The translations under genes and the position numbers were made by a program. Of a DNA stretch of 64,000 bases, positions 53,778-62,549 are shown piece by piece. The stretch spans positions 62,001 to 126,000 of the forward strand of contig NZ_JANJGU010000001.1 in the NCBI RefSeq assembly GCF_024626525.1, written 5' to 3'. Within the stretch, counting starts at the first letter, position 1, and the number at the start of each line of letters is the position of its first letter. The notes beneath the pieces were generated by a model. The model was not told the DNA's origin, ran no database searches, and was given only the letters and a program-made list of their open reading frames with translations. This DNA comes from Lederbergia panacisoli. Lineage in GTDB: Bacteria > Bacillota > Bacilli > Bacillales > Bacillaceae_C.

Positions 53778-55016
53778 TTATGAATTTAATTCTCTTACCT
53801 TGTTATCACTTGGCAATAACCATGTTAATACTCCAATGATCGGTAAGAAACTACATACGATCATCACAAATTTTATACTGAATATATCGGCGAGTGTTCC
53901 AAAAAACACGGCTCCTACCGCTCCCATTCCGAAAGCGAATCCGACAATGAGACCGGAAACCATTCCGATTTTTTTCGGGACAAGTTCTTGTGCATAAACA
54001 ACAGTGACGCTAAAGCTGGAGGTAATGATAAAACCAATTAGGAAAAATAACGGGATAATCCAACCGAGAGAGACATACGGCAGAATCATTGTGAGTGGAG
54101 CAGCCCCCGCCATTGAAAGAAATATAATATTTCTCATTCCGAAGCGATCTGCAAGTGGTCCTCCCAAAAACGTACCAAGCACACCGGCAAACATGAAAAT
54201 AAAGACGTATAATTGTGCTTCTTTAATCGTGAGCCCATAATCCTTTATTAAATAAAATTGATAAAAGTTACCGATGCCTGCTGAATACCATGAACGGGCA
54301 ATGACTAAAAATACGAGCAACCCAATTGCAGCTTTTATCTTCGGATGAATGGGTGTTCCATTTGTTCCTTTTTTTTGTTTTGTAGGCATAAAAGCCTCAG
54401 TTGTAAGCTGTGATTTATACCAGTTGGACACTAATAATAGAAGTAAAATTCCCATTAATGCCACAACAGTGAATCCAAGCGCTCCTTTTTGGCCGAAGCG
54501 TACAAAAATAAAAGCGGTAAAGATTGGTGCTAGCGATTGTCCAAAATTTCCTCCAACTTGATAAATAGACTGAGCCAACCCTCTTCTTGCCCCAGCAGCC
54601 ATATACGAAACTCTCGAACCTTCCGGATGAAATACAGCAGATCCAAGGCCGATAAAAAATACAGATGCTAAAATAACATAGAAATTAGGAGATAAGCCAA
54701 ATCCAATAAGACCCACCATGCTTAAAAACATTCCAAAAGGCAGTAGAAAAGGTGATGGTTTCCGGTCCGCAAAATAACCTAAAACTGGCTGCATAACCGA
54801 AGATGTCATATTCAAAACAAATGCAATCCAACCAATTTGTGAATAGGATAAGTTCAACGTTTTCTCGAAGATCGGGTTCATCGCAGGTACAACAGATTGA
54901 ATGGCATCATTAAAAAGATGGCCTCCGCTAATAGCGAATAAAATCCCATAAACAGTCGCCATTTGCTGCGTTGCTTTTGGTGCCTTTGATGCTTTAATTG
55001 CTTTTGCTGTGCTCAT
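53778..55016 (-). CDS. MFS exporter, fosmidomycin-resistance (Fsr) type
   Basis: 412 aa with about 12 membrane segments. GGHLFNDAIQSVVPAMNPIF early and FFIGLGSAVFHPEGSRV near residue 130 are typical of Fsr-like efflux proteins. Proton-driven export of a drug or metabolite is expected. I start it at MSTAK, after AAAGAGAG, rather than the ATG 75 bases upstream. It lies 85 bp after ecfT on the same strand without a clear terminator, so read-through from the EET operon is possible. Confidence 0.85.
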   Translation of the reverse strand: MSTAKAIKASKAPKATQQMATVYGILFAISGGHLFNDAIQSVVPAMNPIFEKTLNLSYSQIGWIAFVLNMTSSVMQPVLGYFADRKPSPFLLPFGMFLSMVGLIGFGLSPNFYVILASVFFIGLGSAVFHPEGSRVSYMAAGARRGLAQSIYQVGGNFGQSLAPIFTAFIFVRFGQKGALGFTVVALMGILLLLLVSNWYKSQLTTEAFMPTKQKKGTNGTPIHPKIKAAIGLLVFLVIARSWYSAGIGNFYQFYLIKDYGLTIKEAQLYVFIFMFAGVLGTFLGGPLADRFGMRNIIFLSMAGAAPLTMILPYVSLGWIIPLFFLIGFIITSSFSVTVVYAQELVPKKIGMVSGLIVGFAFGMGAVGAVFFGTLADIFSIKFVMIVCSFLPIIGVLTWLLPSDNKVRELNS

Positions 55017-55101
55017 ATATACATCTCTCTTTCTCGAAAAAAACAAAAATGGTATGTATGTAATTATACAATACCATTCTAGTAATAACACTTACTAATA
55101 T

Positions 55102-55899
55102 TTAATTTGTTCGTAAAAAAGCTAAGCATACAGTCAATAAAAACATCATAAGAATCGCGATTGTATCCTTCATGCACCAATTTAGCTTGCGAAAAGAGGA
55201 TCTTTTCTTTCCTGATTGATACCCTCGTACTTCCATTGCATTCGCCATATCTTCTGCTCTGTTTAATGAGCTGACGAAGAGTGGGATAAAAATTGGGATA
55301 AGTTTTTTCATTTGTTGAACTAAATTTCCTCCACCGAACTCAGTTCCTCTTGCCCTTTGCGCATCCAACACTTTTTGTGTCTCGTCGAGAAGATTTGGAA
55401 TAAATCGTAATGATATCGATAACATTAACGACAATTCATCGACAGGGATTTTTAAATACCGTAATGGACTTAGTAATCGATTAATTCCATCTGTTAGATC
55501 AATTGGTTTTGTAGTTAATGTTACGACAGTAGAAATAAAAATGAGCATAACGAAACGGCAAAATATATAATAACCATTAATTAATCCAAATTGTGAGATT
55601 GTAATGATTCCATATTCAACGTAAATCTCTCCACCCGCAGTAAATAATATTTGTAAAAAGACAGTAAATAAAATGAGCCAAATTAATGGTTTAAGTCCGC
55701 GGAAATAAATCCGTAAGCCTACATCAGAAAGATGCATAACTAGAAACGTAAAGAACCATAAAAACACATAGGTTTGCCAATTATTCGCTAGAAATAATAC
55801 GAAAATGAAATAAAATCCTGCAACGAGTTTAGCTCTTGGGTCAAGATGATGTAATAATGAATTACCTGGAAAGTAACGGCCTAAAATTAATTTATTCAT
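55102..55899 (-). CDS. ecfT: ECF transporter transmembrane subunit EcfT
   Basis: 265 aa membrane scaffold of an energy-coupling-factor vitamin importer. HHLDPRAKLVAGFYFI near the N-terminus, and two coupling motifs of the ARG type (DAQRARGTEFG and EDMANAMEVRGY). It overlaps ecfA2 by 4 bp. In most Bacillaceae an ecfA1A2T set lies beside ribosomal protein genes; here it follows an ApbE-type gene, as in Listeria EET loci, pointing to flavin import. Confidence 0.93.
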   Translation of the reverse strand: MNKLILGRYFPGNSLLHHLDPRAKLVAGFYFIFVLFLANNWQTYVFLWFFTFLVMHLSDVGLRIYFRGLKPLIWLILFTVFLQILFTAGGEIYVEYGIITISQFGLINGYYIFCRFVMLIFISTVVTLTTKPIDLTDGINRLLSPLRYLKIPVDELSLMLSISLRFIPNLLDETQKVLDAQRARGTEFGGGNLVQQMKKLIPIFIPLFVSSLNRAEDMANAMEVRGYQSGKKRSSFRKLNWCMKDTIAILMMFLLTVCLAFLRTN

Positions 55900-56753
55900 A
55901 AGACATCAGCCTCTATTAATGCATCAGCTAGTTCCTCTACTGATAGACAAACATGGGGGAATTTCAGTCCGCTTACGTCTTCAATTTTTTGCTGTAGTCT
56001 TCGTGCATCAGGCACATCAAGAGAATATTGATTTAGTAATTCATTATTAGAAAATACTTTCCGAGTTTCATCCTGAACGACTACTCTCCCCTTCTCCATA
56101 ATAATTACATCTTCCGCGTAAAGTGCTACATCGTTCATATCATGTGTTACTAAGACGGTTGTCAAACCGCGATCTTGATTCCACTTTTTAAGTAGTGTTA
56201 AAATTTCTTTTTTTCCTTGTGGATCGAGACCGGCGCCCGGTTCATCCAAAATAAGCACGTCCGGCTCCATGGCTAAAACCCCCGCTATTGCTACACGTCT
56301 CTTTTGTCCACCTGATAAAGAAAATGGCGATTTTGTTAATATTTCACTATCCAGCCCTACCATTTTTATGACTCTTCTCGTAATCTCTTTCGCTTGCTTT
56401 ATCGGTACTCCAAAATTTATTGGACCGAAACATATATCTTTTTCAACTGTTTCTGCAAACAACTGTGATTCGGGAAACTGAAATATCATGCCTACCTTTT
56501 GACGGATTGCCTTCAAGTCTTTTTTATTTTTTTTTGCATCAATGATCATGTTTCCAACTATCACTTTTCCTTCAGTTGGGATGAGCAAGCCGTTCATTGC
56601 CTTTAATAAACTTGATTTCCCTGCTCCCGTATGTCCAACGACGGCTGTAAAGGCACCTGAATTAATTATCATATTAACAGAGTGAAGAACGAACGGACTT
56701 CGAATCGGTCCTATTTTAAAATCTGCTGATACATTTTTAAATATTATTTCCAT
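55896..56753 (-). CDS. ecfA2: ECF transporter ATPase EcfA2
   Basis: 285 aa. Walker A GHTGAGKSS, Q-loop FQFPESQLF, signature LSGGQKRR, Walker B LILDEPGAGLDP, H-loop VTHDM. The KIGPIRSPFVLHSVN opening matches EcfA2. It forms the ATPase pair with EcfA1 and overlaps it by 10 bp. It should energise uptake through an S component not encoded in the window, probably RibU. Confidence 0.93.
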   Translation of the reverse strand: MEIIFKNVSADFKIGPIRSPFVLHSVNMIINSGAFTAVVGHTGAGKSSLLKAMNGLLIPTEGKVIVGNMIIDAKKNKKDLKAIRQKVGMIFQFPESQLFAETVEKDICFGPINFGVPIKQAKEITRRVIKMVGLDSEILTKSPFSLSGGQKRRVAIAGVLAMEPDVLILDEPGAGLDPQGKKEILTLLKKWNQDRGLTTVLVTHDMNDVALYAEDVIIMEKGRVVVQDETRKVFSNNELLNQYSLDVPDARRLQQKIEDVSGLKFPHVCLSVEELADALIEADVL

Positions 56754-57562
56754 AAGAACGCCACCATCTCTTCTTCTGTCATATAATGATGAGGTACTTT
56801 TCTGCCTCTTTTTATTAATTTTAGTCTTAGCTGTTCCACAATGGGCAATTCTAGGTCGATATGATTATTGGAAAATACTTCTTTTGGAGCACCATTACTT
56901 ATGATTCTTCCTTCCTTCATAACAATGATTCGATCAGCTGCAGCTGCTTCGTTCATATCATGTGTAATCGAGATGATGGAAATATTTTCACTTATTTTTA
57001 AATGTTGTAAAGTGGAAATGAGCTCACGCCTACTTATTGGATCTAACATGACAAGAGCCTCGTCTAATAGTAGGACATCTGGCTTTAAAGCAAGAATTCC
57101 TGCTATGGCAACCCGCTGCTTTTGCCCACCAGACAGTTGTGTTGGATCATGTAAACGAAAACTGGACATATCTACAGCATCTAACGCCTTGTCTACCCTT
57201 TCTTTCATTTCATCGTACGGTAGATTCATATTTTCTAAAGCAAATGCGACATCATCTTGAACGGAAGTCCCAATGAATTGATTTTCGGGATTTTGAAAGA
57301 CAAGCCCTGTTCGACATCTTACAGCCCATTTTGAAAACTCATTCATTTCTATACCTGCGATATGAATACTCCCTTTTTCCGGTTTTAATAAACCAACTAA
57401 GAGTTTTGCCAAAGTCGACTTTCCGGAACCATTATGGCCAATAATGGCAACCCATTCCCCGCGGTTGACAGTAAATGATATTTTATTTAAAATTTCTGAT
57501 TCCAGGCGTTTATCATATCGAAAAGTTACGTTTTCAACTTCCAAAATAGGTTTTGACATCAT
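56744..57562 (-). CDS. ecfA1: ECF transporter ATPase EcfA1
   Basis: 272 aa. Walker A GHNGSGKST, Q-loop VFQNPENQFIG, signature LSGGQKQR, Walker B VLLLDEALVMLDP with catalytic Glu, H-loop ITHDM. Two adjacent ATG codons follow GGGAGGGAAGG; either may be used. It lies 15 bp after fmnB, so the flavin-transfer and import genes share a transcript. Confidence 0.93.
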   Translation of the reverse strand: MMSKPILEVENVTFRYDKRLESEILNKISFTVNRGEWVAIIGHNGSGKSTLAKLLVGLLKPEKGSIHIAGIEMNEFSKWAVRCRTGLVFQNPENQFIGTSVQDDVAFALENMNLPYDEMKERVDKALDAVDMSSFRLHDPTQLSGGQKQRVAIAGILALKPDVLLLDEALVMLDPISRRELISTLQHLKISENISIISITHDMNEAAAADRIIVMKEGRIISNGAPKEVFSNNHIDLELPIVEQLRLKLIKRGRKVPHHYMTEEEMVAFLWK

Positions 57563-57577
57563 CCTTCCCTCCCGCGG

Positions 57578-58624
57578 CTAATCGAGCTCCTCCATCCGAA
57601 ACTCATTATTCGTTAATTCAAACTCATTTTTTAAACCCGATGTCGTATAAATCTTTTTATCCGTACTAATAAAGATGGCTTCAACACCCTTTATTCCTTC
57701 GATAAACTCCATCCCATCTTTAATCCCTTTTGAAAAAACAACTGTTGAAAGCGCGTCACCATCTATCGATTGATCGGATATGATCGACACACCTGCAACA
57801 TCGTTATTAAACGGATAACCATCTTGTGGATTAAGTAAATGATGATATTTAATTTCATCTACTTCTAAAAAGCGCTCATAAATACCAGATGTTACGATTG
57901 ATATATTTGATGCTGAAATTTTACCGACAATTTCACCTCTTGGAGAAAAAGGGTCTTGAATTCCAACCGTCCAATCTTTTCCAGAAGGGTTTTTTCCTAT
58001 AACATAAATATTTCCACCTAAATCAACAATTGCAGTTTCGACTTCATACTCATTAAGAACTTTCACTACTTCGTCAGTAATAAACCCCTTTGCTATAGCA
58101 CCTAAATCCAACTGCATGCCTTTCTTTTTTAAAAAGACGGTCTGCTCTTCCTTATTTAATTCAATATCTTTGTAATGTACTAATGGCAAGGTGGTTTCAA
58201 TTTCATCCTTATCTGGTTTCCTCGCATCCGGAAACCCGATATGCCAAAGAGATGTTAAAGGTCCAATTGAAATATCAAATGACCCATTTGCTTTTTCACT
58301 ATATTTTTTTCCAGCTTCGATTAACTTATAAATATCCTCTGATACACTCACCGCTTTAATACCGGCATTTTTGTTTATGTCATCAATTTCCGACCCCTGC
58401 TCATTAACTGTAATTTGATCAGCCAAACTTTTTATGCGTTTGAATGCTGGATCGAGAATTGCTTCTTTTCCATCATCATAAATTCTAACCGTCACGACCG
58501 TCCCCATTAAAAACTCTGTTTCTTTATATGGGCTAGTTAACACCTTCGATTGTGTCGATTGCCCACAACCACTTAGCAAAAGAATTGCTAATATTATTGG
58601 AATAAGTAATGTTTTATTAAGCAT
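57578..58624 (-). CDS. fmnB: FAD:protein FMN transferase (ApbE family), FmnB-like
   Basis: 348-aa lipoprotein (signal ending LLSGC, Cys near residue 20) acting outside the membrane. ApbE motifs: MGTVVTVRIYDD, ISIGPLTSLWHIGFP, MQLDLGAIAKGFITDEV, LLNPQDGYPFNNDVAGVSII and the metal-binding DGDALSTVVF. It attaches FMN covalently to Thr in target proteins; the target is presumably the PplA-like protein encoded directly upstream, which has two matching sites. Confidence 0.93.
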   Translation of the reverse strand: MLNKTLLIPIILAILLLSGCGQSTQSKVLTSPYKETEFLMGTVVTVRIYDDGKEAILDPAFKRIKSLADQITVNEQGSEIDDINKNAGIKAVSVSEDIYKLIEAGKKYSEKANGSFDISIGPLTSLWHIGFPDARKPDKDEIETTLPLVHYKDIELNKEEQTVFLKKKGMQLDLGAIAKGFITDEVVKVLNEYEVETAIVDLGGNIYVIGKNPSGKDWTVGIQDPFSPRGEIVGKISASNISIVTSGIYERFLEVDEIKYHHLLNPQDGYPFNNDVAGVSIISDQSIDGDALSTVVFSKGIKDGMEFIEGIKGVEAIFISTDKKIYTTSGLKNEFELTNNEFRMEELD

Positions 58625-58652
58625 TTTTTATCAACCTTTCAAAAAAGGACAT

Positions 58653-58722
58653 GGGGTTGCCAATATGTATTTGGGTAGGCCCTAAAATTGCAGATGCCTT
58701 GCTCAACATGTCGGACAACCCC
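58653..58722 (-). other. Inverted repeat between pplA and fmnB
   Basis: GGGGTTG (58653-58659) and CAACCCC (58716-58722) can pair, with a short imperfect extension and a ~56-base loop. On the minus strand the 3' arm is followed by ATGTCCTTTTTTG. It could attenuate or process the pplA message, making the abundant lipoprotein from a shorter transcript. Drawn by eye. Confidence 0.35.
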
Positions 58723-58752
58723 TTTTTGAGAGTTTATAATAATTTAAGTTGA

Positions 58753-59655
58753 TTACTCACTATAAACATAGTTATCTACTTCAATTTTTGATGTGTCACC
58801 TTTTTGTGCAGCATTTATTAATTGGGCTGCATACATTTTAAATGTATGACTAGAGTGTGTAGCACCTGTTACTACATCCACTTCCGCTGGATTTTGCGTA
58901 TCGACTAATGCATTGTTCAAAGCAGGTATATAATCTTGTGGACCAGTTCCCGTTTTTTCTGTCATTTTCTCTTGGTAGCCTTCATCATTCGTTTTTAAAT
59001 CACCATCTTTATTAAGATAGTTATAATCAGAGGCCGTTATTTTTCCATCTTTGACAGTCATGTTTATAAAGGTTTTCCAACCTGTTGAGCCGATGTTTTT
59101 CTCAGCTAATGAATATTCACCGTCTTTTAATGATGCTTTCGTATCAATCTCAATTGTTGCTGTATCGCCATTTTGTGCAGCTTGAACCAATTGCTGTGCA
59201 TAATTTAGGAAAGTTTCAGAGGAGTGTGTTGCTCCCGTGACAACGTCTACTTTTTGAGCATCTTGACTTTTAACTAATGCCTCATTTAGTTGAGGAATGA
59301 ATTCCTTTGGACCGACACCAGTCTTTTCAGACATGCTCTTTTGGTAGCCTTCATCTTCTGATTTTAATGTACCTTTCTCATCCTCATAGTTATAGCTCGA
59401 TTCCGTAATCTTGCCATCTTTTACGACAATTCCCATCGATGCTTTCCAACCATGGTCATCAAAATCCTTTTCTTTTAACGAGTAAGTTCCATCTTGCAAT
59501 TCCGCACCAGCAACTACCTTTACAGCTGCTTCTCCACTAGATGCGTTCGCATTCTTGCTTCCCTCATCTTTCTTTACAGTAGCACTCGTTCCACAAGCCC
59601 CCAATAATAAGGTTACTGATGCGACCACTGTTAATAGCTTTGGCATCTTCTTCAT
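58753..59655 (-). CDS. pplA: PplA-like extracellular flavoprotein lipoprotein with two FMN sites
   Basis: 300 aa. Signal peptide and lipobox LLLGAC (lipid Cys21), Ala/Lys/Ser linker, then two FMN-binding-like repeats at about residues 54-160 and 177-283, offset by 123 residues. Each ends in DVVTGATHSS, the ApbE target motif; predicted FMN carriers are Thr143 and Thr266. In Listeria this protein shuttles electrons at the cell surface. The N-terminal signal may also yield a peptide pheromone, as there. It is the first gene of its operon. Confidence 0.92.
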   Translation of the reverse strand: MKKMPKLLTVVASVTLLLGACGTSATVKKDEGSKNANASSGEAAVKVVAGAELQDGTYSLKEKDFDDHGWKASMGIVVKDGKITESSYNYEDEKGTLKSEDEGYQKSMSEKTGVGPKEFIPQLNEALVKSQDAQKVDVVTGATHSSETFLNYAQQLVQAAQNGDTATIEIDTKASLKDGEYSLAEKNIGSTGWKTFINMTVKDGKITASDYNYLNKDGDLKTNDEGYQEKMTEKTGTGPQDYIPALNNALVDTQNPAEVDVVTGATHSSHTFKMYAAQLINAAQKGDTSKIEVDNYVYSE

Positions 59656-59680
59656 TTTGCTGTCCCACCCTTTTTATTTT

Positions 59681-59706
59681 TATAATGTGAATCATTTCAC
59701 ATTATA
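59681..59706 (-). promoter_or_regulatory. Rex/Fnr-like palindrome over the pplA -10 box
   Basis: Perfect dyad with 11-bp arms and a 4-base centre; the core is TGTGAATCATTTCACA (59686-59701), matching the Rex core TGTGAA-N4-TTCACA exactly and Fnr TGTGA-N6-TCACA exactly. The minus-strand -10 TATAAT is at 59706-59701, inside the arm, so a bound protein would block the promoter. The pplA ATG is 25 bp downstream. Confidence 0.7.
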
Positions 59707-59717
59707 CCGCATATCAT

Positions 59718-59733
59718 TGTGAAACACTTCACA
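59718..59733 (-). promoter_or_regulatory. Second Rex/Fnr-like palindrome upstream of pplA
   Basis: TGTGAAACACTTCACA matches the same consensus exactly, with T before it (TTGTGAA). Its centre is 32 bp from that of the first site, about three helical turns, so two dimers would sit on one face of the DNA. It covers the -35 region of the pplA promoter. Confidence 0.7.
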
Positions 59734-60019
59734 TTATTTCGCCTTCAGTCTACCACTTTATTTTCGATCTGTCTATTCTTTTCATCTTGCATGAACAAAA
59801 AGAATTTTTATCATTTTTATTAAAAACCATAGACAGTAATAAAGAAACATTGTAAACTAAAGGCAAATGTTCAACACTTCACAATCTAATGAACTTTTCT
59901 CTTGCTCATTAGTTCACAATTTTATAGTAGTGAGCTTCGTCTTTGTTCTCATATTTTCACATGCGTATGCTCACTATTTCACATGTGGTGTTGAAATATA
60001 ATAAAGGGGGCGCATGTAA
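59734..60019. promoter_or_regulatory. Divergent pplA/ndh2 control region, remainder
   Basis: Contains four further TTCACA half-sites, starting at 59878, 59913, 59956 and 59978, none with a good second half. A CACATGTG palindrome is at 59980. I cannot place an ndh2 promoter with confidence; TTGCTC-15-TATAGT at 59902-59928 is a weak candidate. Confidence 0.35.
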
Positions 60020-61876
60020 ATGGCCAAGAAAGATATTGTGATCATTGGTGCTGGGTATGCCGGGGTTCATGCGGCGAAAAAACTAGCGAAAAAATTCAAG
60101 AAGGATGAAGCGGTTTCCATTACACTCATTGATCGTCATTCCTACCATACGATGATGACAGAATTACATGAAGTGGCGGCACACCGTGTTGAACCAGATG
60201 CAATCCAGTTTGATTTACGAAGATTATTCAATCGTACAAAAGTAAAATTAGTGACAGATAATGTAACCCATGTTAATTATGAAACAAAATGTGTAACCAC
60301 GGAACATGGAACCTATCAATTTGATTATCTTATTTTAGGCATGGGTGGTGAGCCTAATGATTTTGGTACACCTGGAGTGGCTGAACATGCCTTTACCCTT
60401 TGGTCATGGGAAGATGCTATTAAACTACGAGAACATATTGAAAAAACAGTACGTAAAGCAGCAGCCATTCAAAATGATGCAATCCGCCGTGCCATGTTGA
60501 CTTTCACAGTATGCGGTTCTGGTTTTACAGGAATTGAAATGGTCGGCGAATTGCTAGAATGGAAGACTCGCTTAGCGAAAGAATATAAAGTAGATGAAAA
60601 TGAAATCACTTTATATGTGGTAGAAGCAGCACCAACCATCCTGAACATGCTTGATCGAAAAGGCGCAGATAAAGCTGAAGCATATTTAGTAAAAAATGGA
60701 GTCAACGTTTTAAAAAGTTCCCCTATCGTTGAGGTAAAGTCTGATTCCGTTTTACTGGATTCAGGGGATGTCATAAAAACCCATACGTTAATTTGGACGG
60801 CGGGAGTTCAAGCAAATTCCGATACTAATGATTATGGAATGTCTGCTGGTCGTGCCGGAAGATTAAAAGTTAATCAATTTATGGAAGCAGAGGAATTAGA
60901 CAATGTATATGTAGTGGGAGACTTAGTCTATTTCGAAGAAGAACCAGGTAAGCCAACGCCACAAATTGTAGAAGCAGCCGAACAAACAGCTGGGACTGCT
61001 GCTAACAGTATTATTGCAGAAATTACGGGTGGAGAAAAACAACCGTATAAAGGAAAATACCATGGAGTCATGGTTTCCATCGGTGCAAGATACGGAGTAG
61101 CGAATTTAAGCGGCATCCATTTAAGCGGCTGGTTTGCTAATTTCATGAAACATATGGTGAATCTATATTACTTCTTCGGGATTAGAAGCGGATATTATAT
61201 GTACCAATATATATTGCATGAGTTTTTCCATACGAAAGATAAACGGAATATTTTCCGGAATACGACCACTCGGTACGGCAATGTATTGTGGAGCTTCCCT
61301 CTCCGTTTAATGGTTGGAGGTTTTTGGATTGCAGAAGCAGGTGCAAAAATTTGGGGTCACGAAAGATGGAAAGAAGCAACAGCAAGTTTCTCTACATTTT
61401 TCAAAGGGATCGGCGAAGATTCTTGGTTAACAGGCAATACGGTTACAATGCCTTTCGACTGGCTGCAAACAGCAACAAGCGGAGCAAGTGAAGCTGCCTC
61501 TGGAGACTGGGCTACACCTATTTTAAACCATATGCCGGGTTGGTTTGAATGGATTATGAAACTCATGCTTCCAACTCCTGAAATAGCGATTTTCATGCAA
61601 AAAATGATGGTTTTTATCGAATTAGCGATTGGTCTAGCCATTCTTTTCGGCTTATTTACTTGGTTGGCGAGTTTTATGAGTTCAGGATTCCTTCTTATGT
61701 TTACGTTCAGCGCCATGCTAGGATGGGATAAATTCTGGGCACTCCCTGCTTCCATCGCATTATTAAACGGATCTGGTCGAACTCTTGGTTTAGATTATTG
61801 GATTATCCCCTATTTACAAAAAAAATTAGGCGGCTTTTGGTACGGCAATGTTAGAGGCTTTTATAAAGACCGCTAA
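60020..61876 (+). CDS. ndh2: Type II NADH dehydrogenase with C-terminal membrane domain, Ndh2
   Basis: 618 aa. FAD motif GAGYAGVHAAKKL at the N-terminus, NADH motif TVCGSGFTGIEMVGEL near residue 165, and the second FAD motif VYVVGDLVYF near residue 300. The last ~200 residues form a DoxX-like set of membrane helices (LMVGGFWIAEAGAKIWG and LAIGLAILFGLF), absent from ordinary Ndh. This extended form is the EET-specific Ndh2, feeding electrons from NADH to a dedicated quinone. ATG after AAAGGGGG. Confidence 0.92.
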   Translation: MAKKDIVIIGAGYAGVHAAKKLAKKFKKDEAVSITLIDRHSYHTMMTELHEVAAHRVEPDAIQFDLRRLFNRTKVKLVTDNVTHVNYETKCVTTEHGTYQFDYLILGMGGEPNDFGTPGVAEHAFTLWSWEDAIKLREHIEKTVRKAAAIQNDAIRRAMLTFTVCGSGFTGIEMVGELLEWKTRLAKEYKVDENEITLYVVEAAPTILNMLDRKGADKAEAYLVKNGVNVLKSSPIVEVKSDSVLLDSGDVIKTHTLIWTAGVQANSDTNDYGMSAGRAGRLKVNQFMEAEELDNVYVVGDLVYFEEEPGKPTPQIVEAAEQTAGTAANSIIAEITGGEKQPYKGKYHGVMVSIGARYGVANLSGIHLSGWFANFMKHMVNLYYFFGIRSGYYMYQYILHEFFHTKDKRNIFRNTTTRYGNVLWSFPLRLMVGGFWIAEAGAKIWGHERWKEATASFSTFFKGIGEDSWLTGNTVTMPFDWLQTATSGASEAASGDWATPILNHMPGWFEWIMKLMLPTPEIAIFMQKMMVFIELAIGLAILFGLFTWLASFMSSGFLLMFTFSAMLGWDKFWALPASIALLNGSGRTLGLDYWIIPYLQKKLGGFWYGNVRGFYKDR

Positions 61877-61929
61877 ATCATTTAAAAAGCTATTTTGCAA
61901 ACATTGTTTCTGTACCAAGGTAGTGCTTG

Positions 61930-61989
61930 GTTGATTTCCGCTACAGTTGCTCGCTTTCCGGAAAGCGTCCGCCTGGAACGGAAATCAAC
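61930..61989. repeat. Hairpin repeat, different family
   Basis: GTTGATTTCCG (61930-61940) and CGGAAATCAAC (61979-61989) are perfect inverted ends, enclosing the 16-bp palindrome CGCTTTCCGGAAAGCG (61952-61967). The sequence type resembles REP-like repeats common in Bacillaceae. It lies between ndh2 and eetA in what is probably one transcript. Confidence 0.65.
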
Positions 61990-62110
61990 GGTGGTAGAAA
62001 GACATGTAGTATGTAGATTATCAATCTCATTAATACAAAATTAGTAATAATACAATCTTCCTGTTTAATAATAGGAAGAGAAATGAAAATATGGTAAGGA
62101 GGAATTAGAC

Positions 62111-62530
62111 ATGAGAGACTTTTATCGGATGATGAAAAAATGGGATTTAATCATAATCATCCTTCTCATTCTATTTTCCTTTTTACCATTTTCAATTTTT
62201 AGCTATCAACAAGCTAATATAATGGAAGCTAGTTCACGATATGTTGCGGTCATAACTGTCGACAAGAAAATAGTAAAAGAAATCGAACTTTCCAGCCATA
62301 CGGGAACAGAAAGCTTTAAAATTGTAGGGCATAAAGATTCTGATGTGAATGTAATTGAAGTGAAAAACAATCAAGTTCGAATGAAAAGTGCTACATGTTC
62401 CGACCAGGTCTGTGTTAGAACGAGGCCAATTTCAAAACCAGGGCAAACGATTATTTGTTTGCCACATAAATTAGTGATTGAAATTAAAGCCATTAATGGA
62501 GATTCAGAAGAAATGATCATTAGTTCATAA
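62111..62530 (+). CDS. eetA: NusG domain II-containing membrane protein, EetA-like
   Basis: 139 aa: an N-terminal membrane helix (LIIIILLILFSFLPFSIF) followed by an extracellular NusG-II-type beta domain. A Cys pair occurs in SATCSDQVCVRT, and ICLPHKLVIEI closes the domain. In Listeria EetA, with EetB, is needed for electron transfer and is thought to form a membrane electron conduit. It lies 19 bp before eetB. Confidence 0.88.
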   Translation: MRDFYRMMKKWDLIIIILLILFSFLPFSIFSYQQANIMEASSRYVAVITVDKKIVKEIELSSHTGTESFKIVGHKDSDVNVIEVKNNQVRMKSATCSDQVCVRTRPISKPGQTIICLPHKLVIEIKAINGDSEEMIISS

Positions 62531-62549
62531 CAATTAGGAGGCTATAACG

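Noticed and set aside
58625-58752. FMN riboswitch in the EET locus
   Set aside because: The conserved RFN motifs (such as GGGGCAGGGTG-type and AGGATAT-type segments) are not seen here or in the pplA/ndh2 region; only a simple inverted repeat is present.
59997-60002. TATAAT immediately before ndh2 as its promoter -10
   Set aside because: Transcription would start at about the ribosome site, leaving no usable leader, and there is no -35 at correct spacing.
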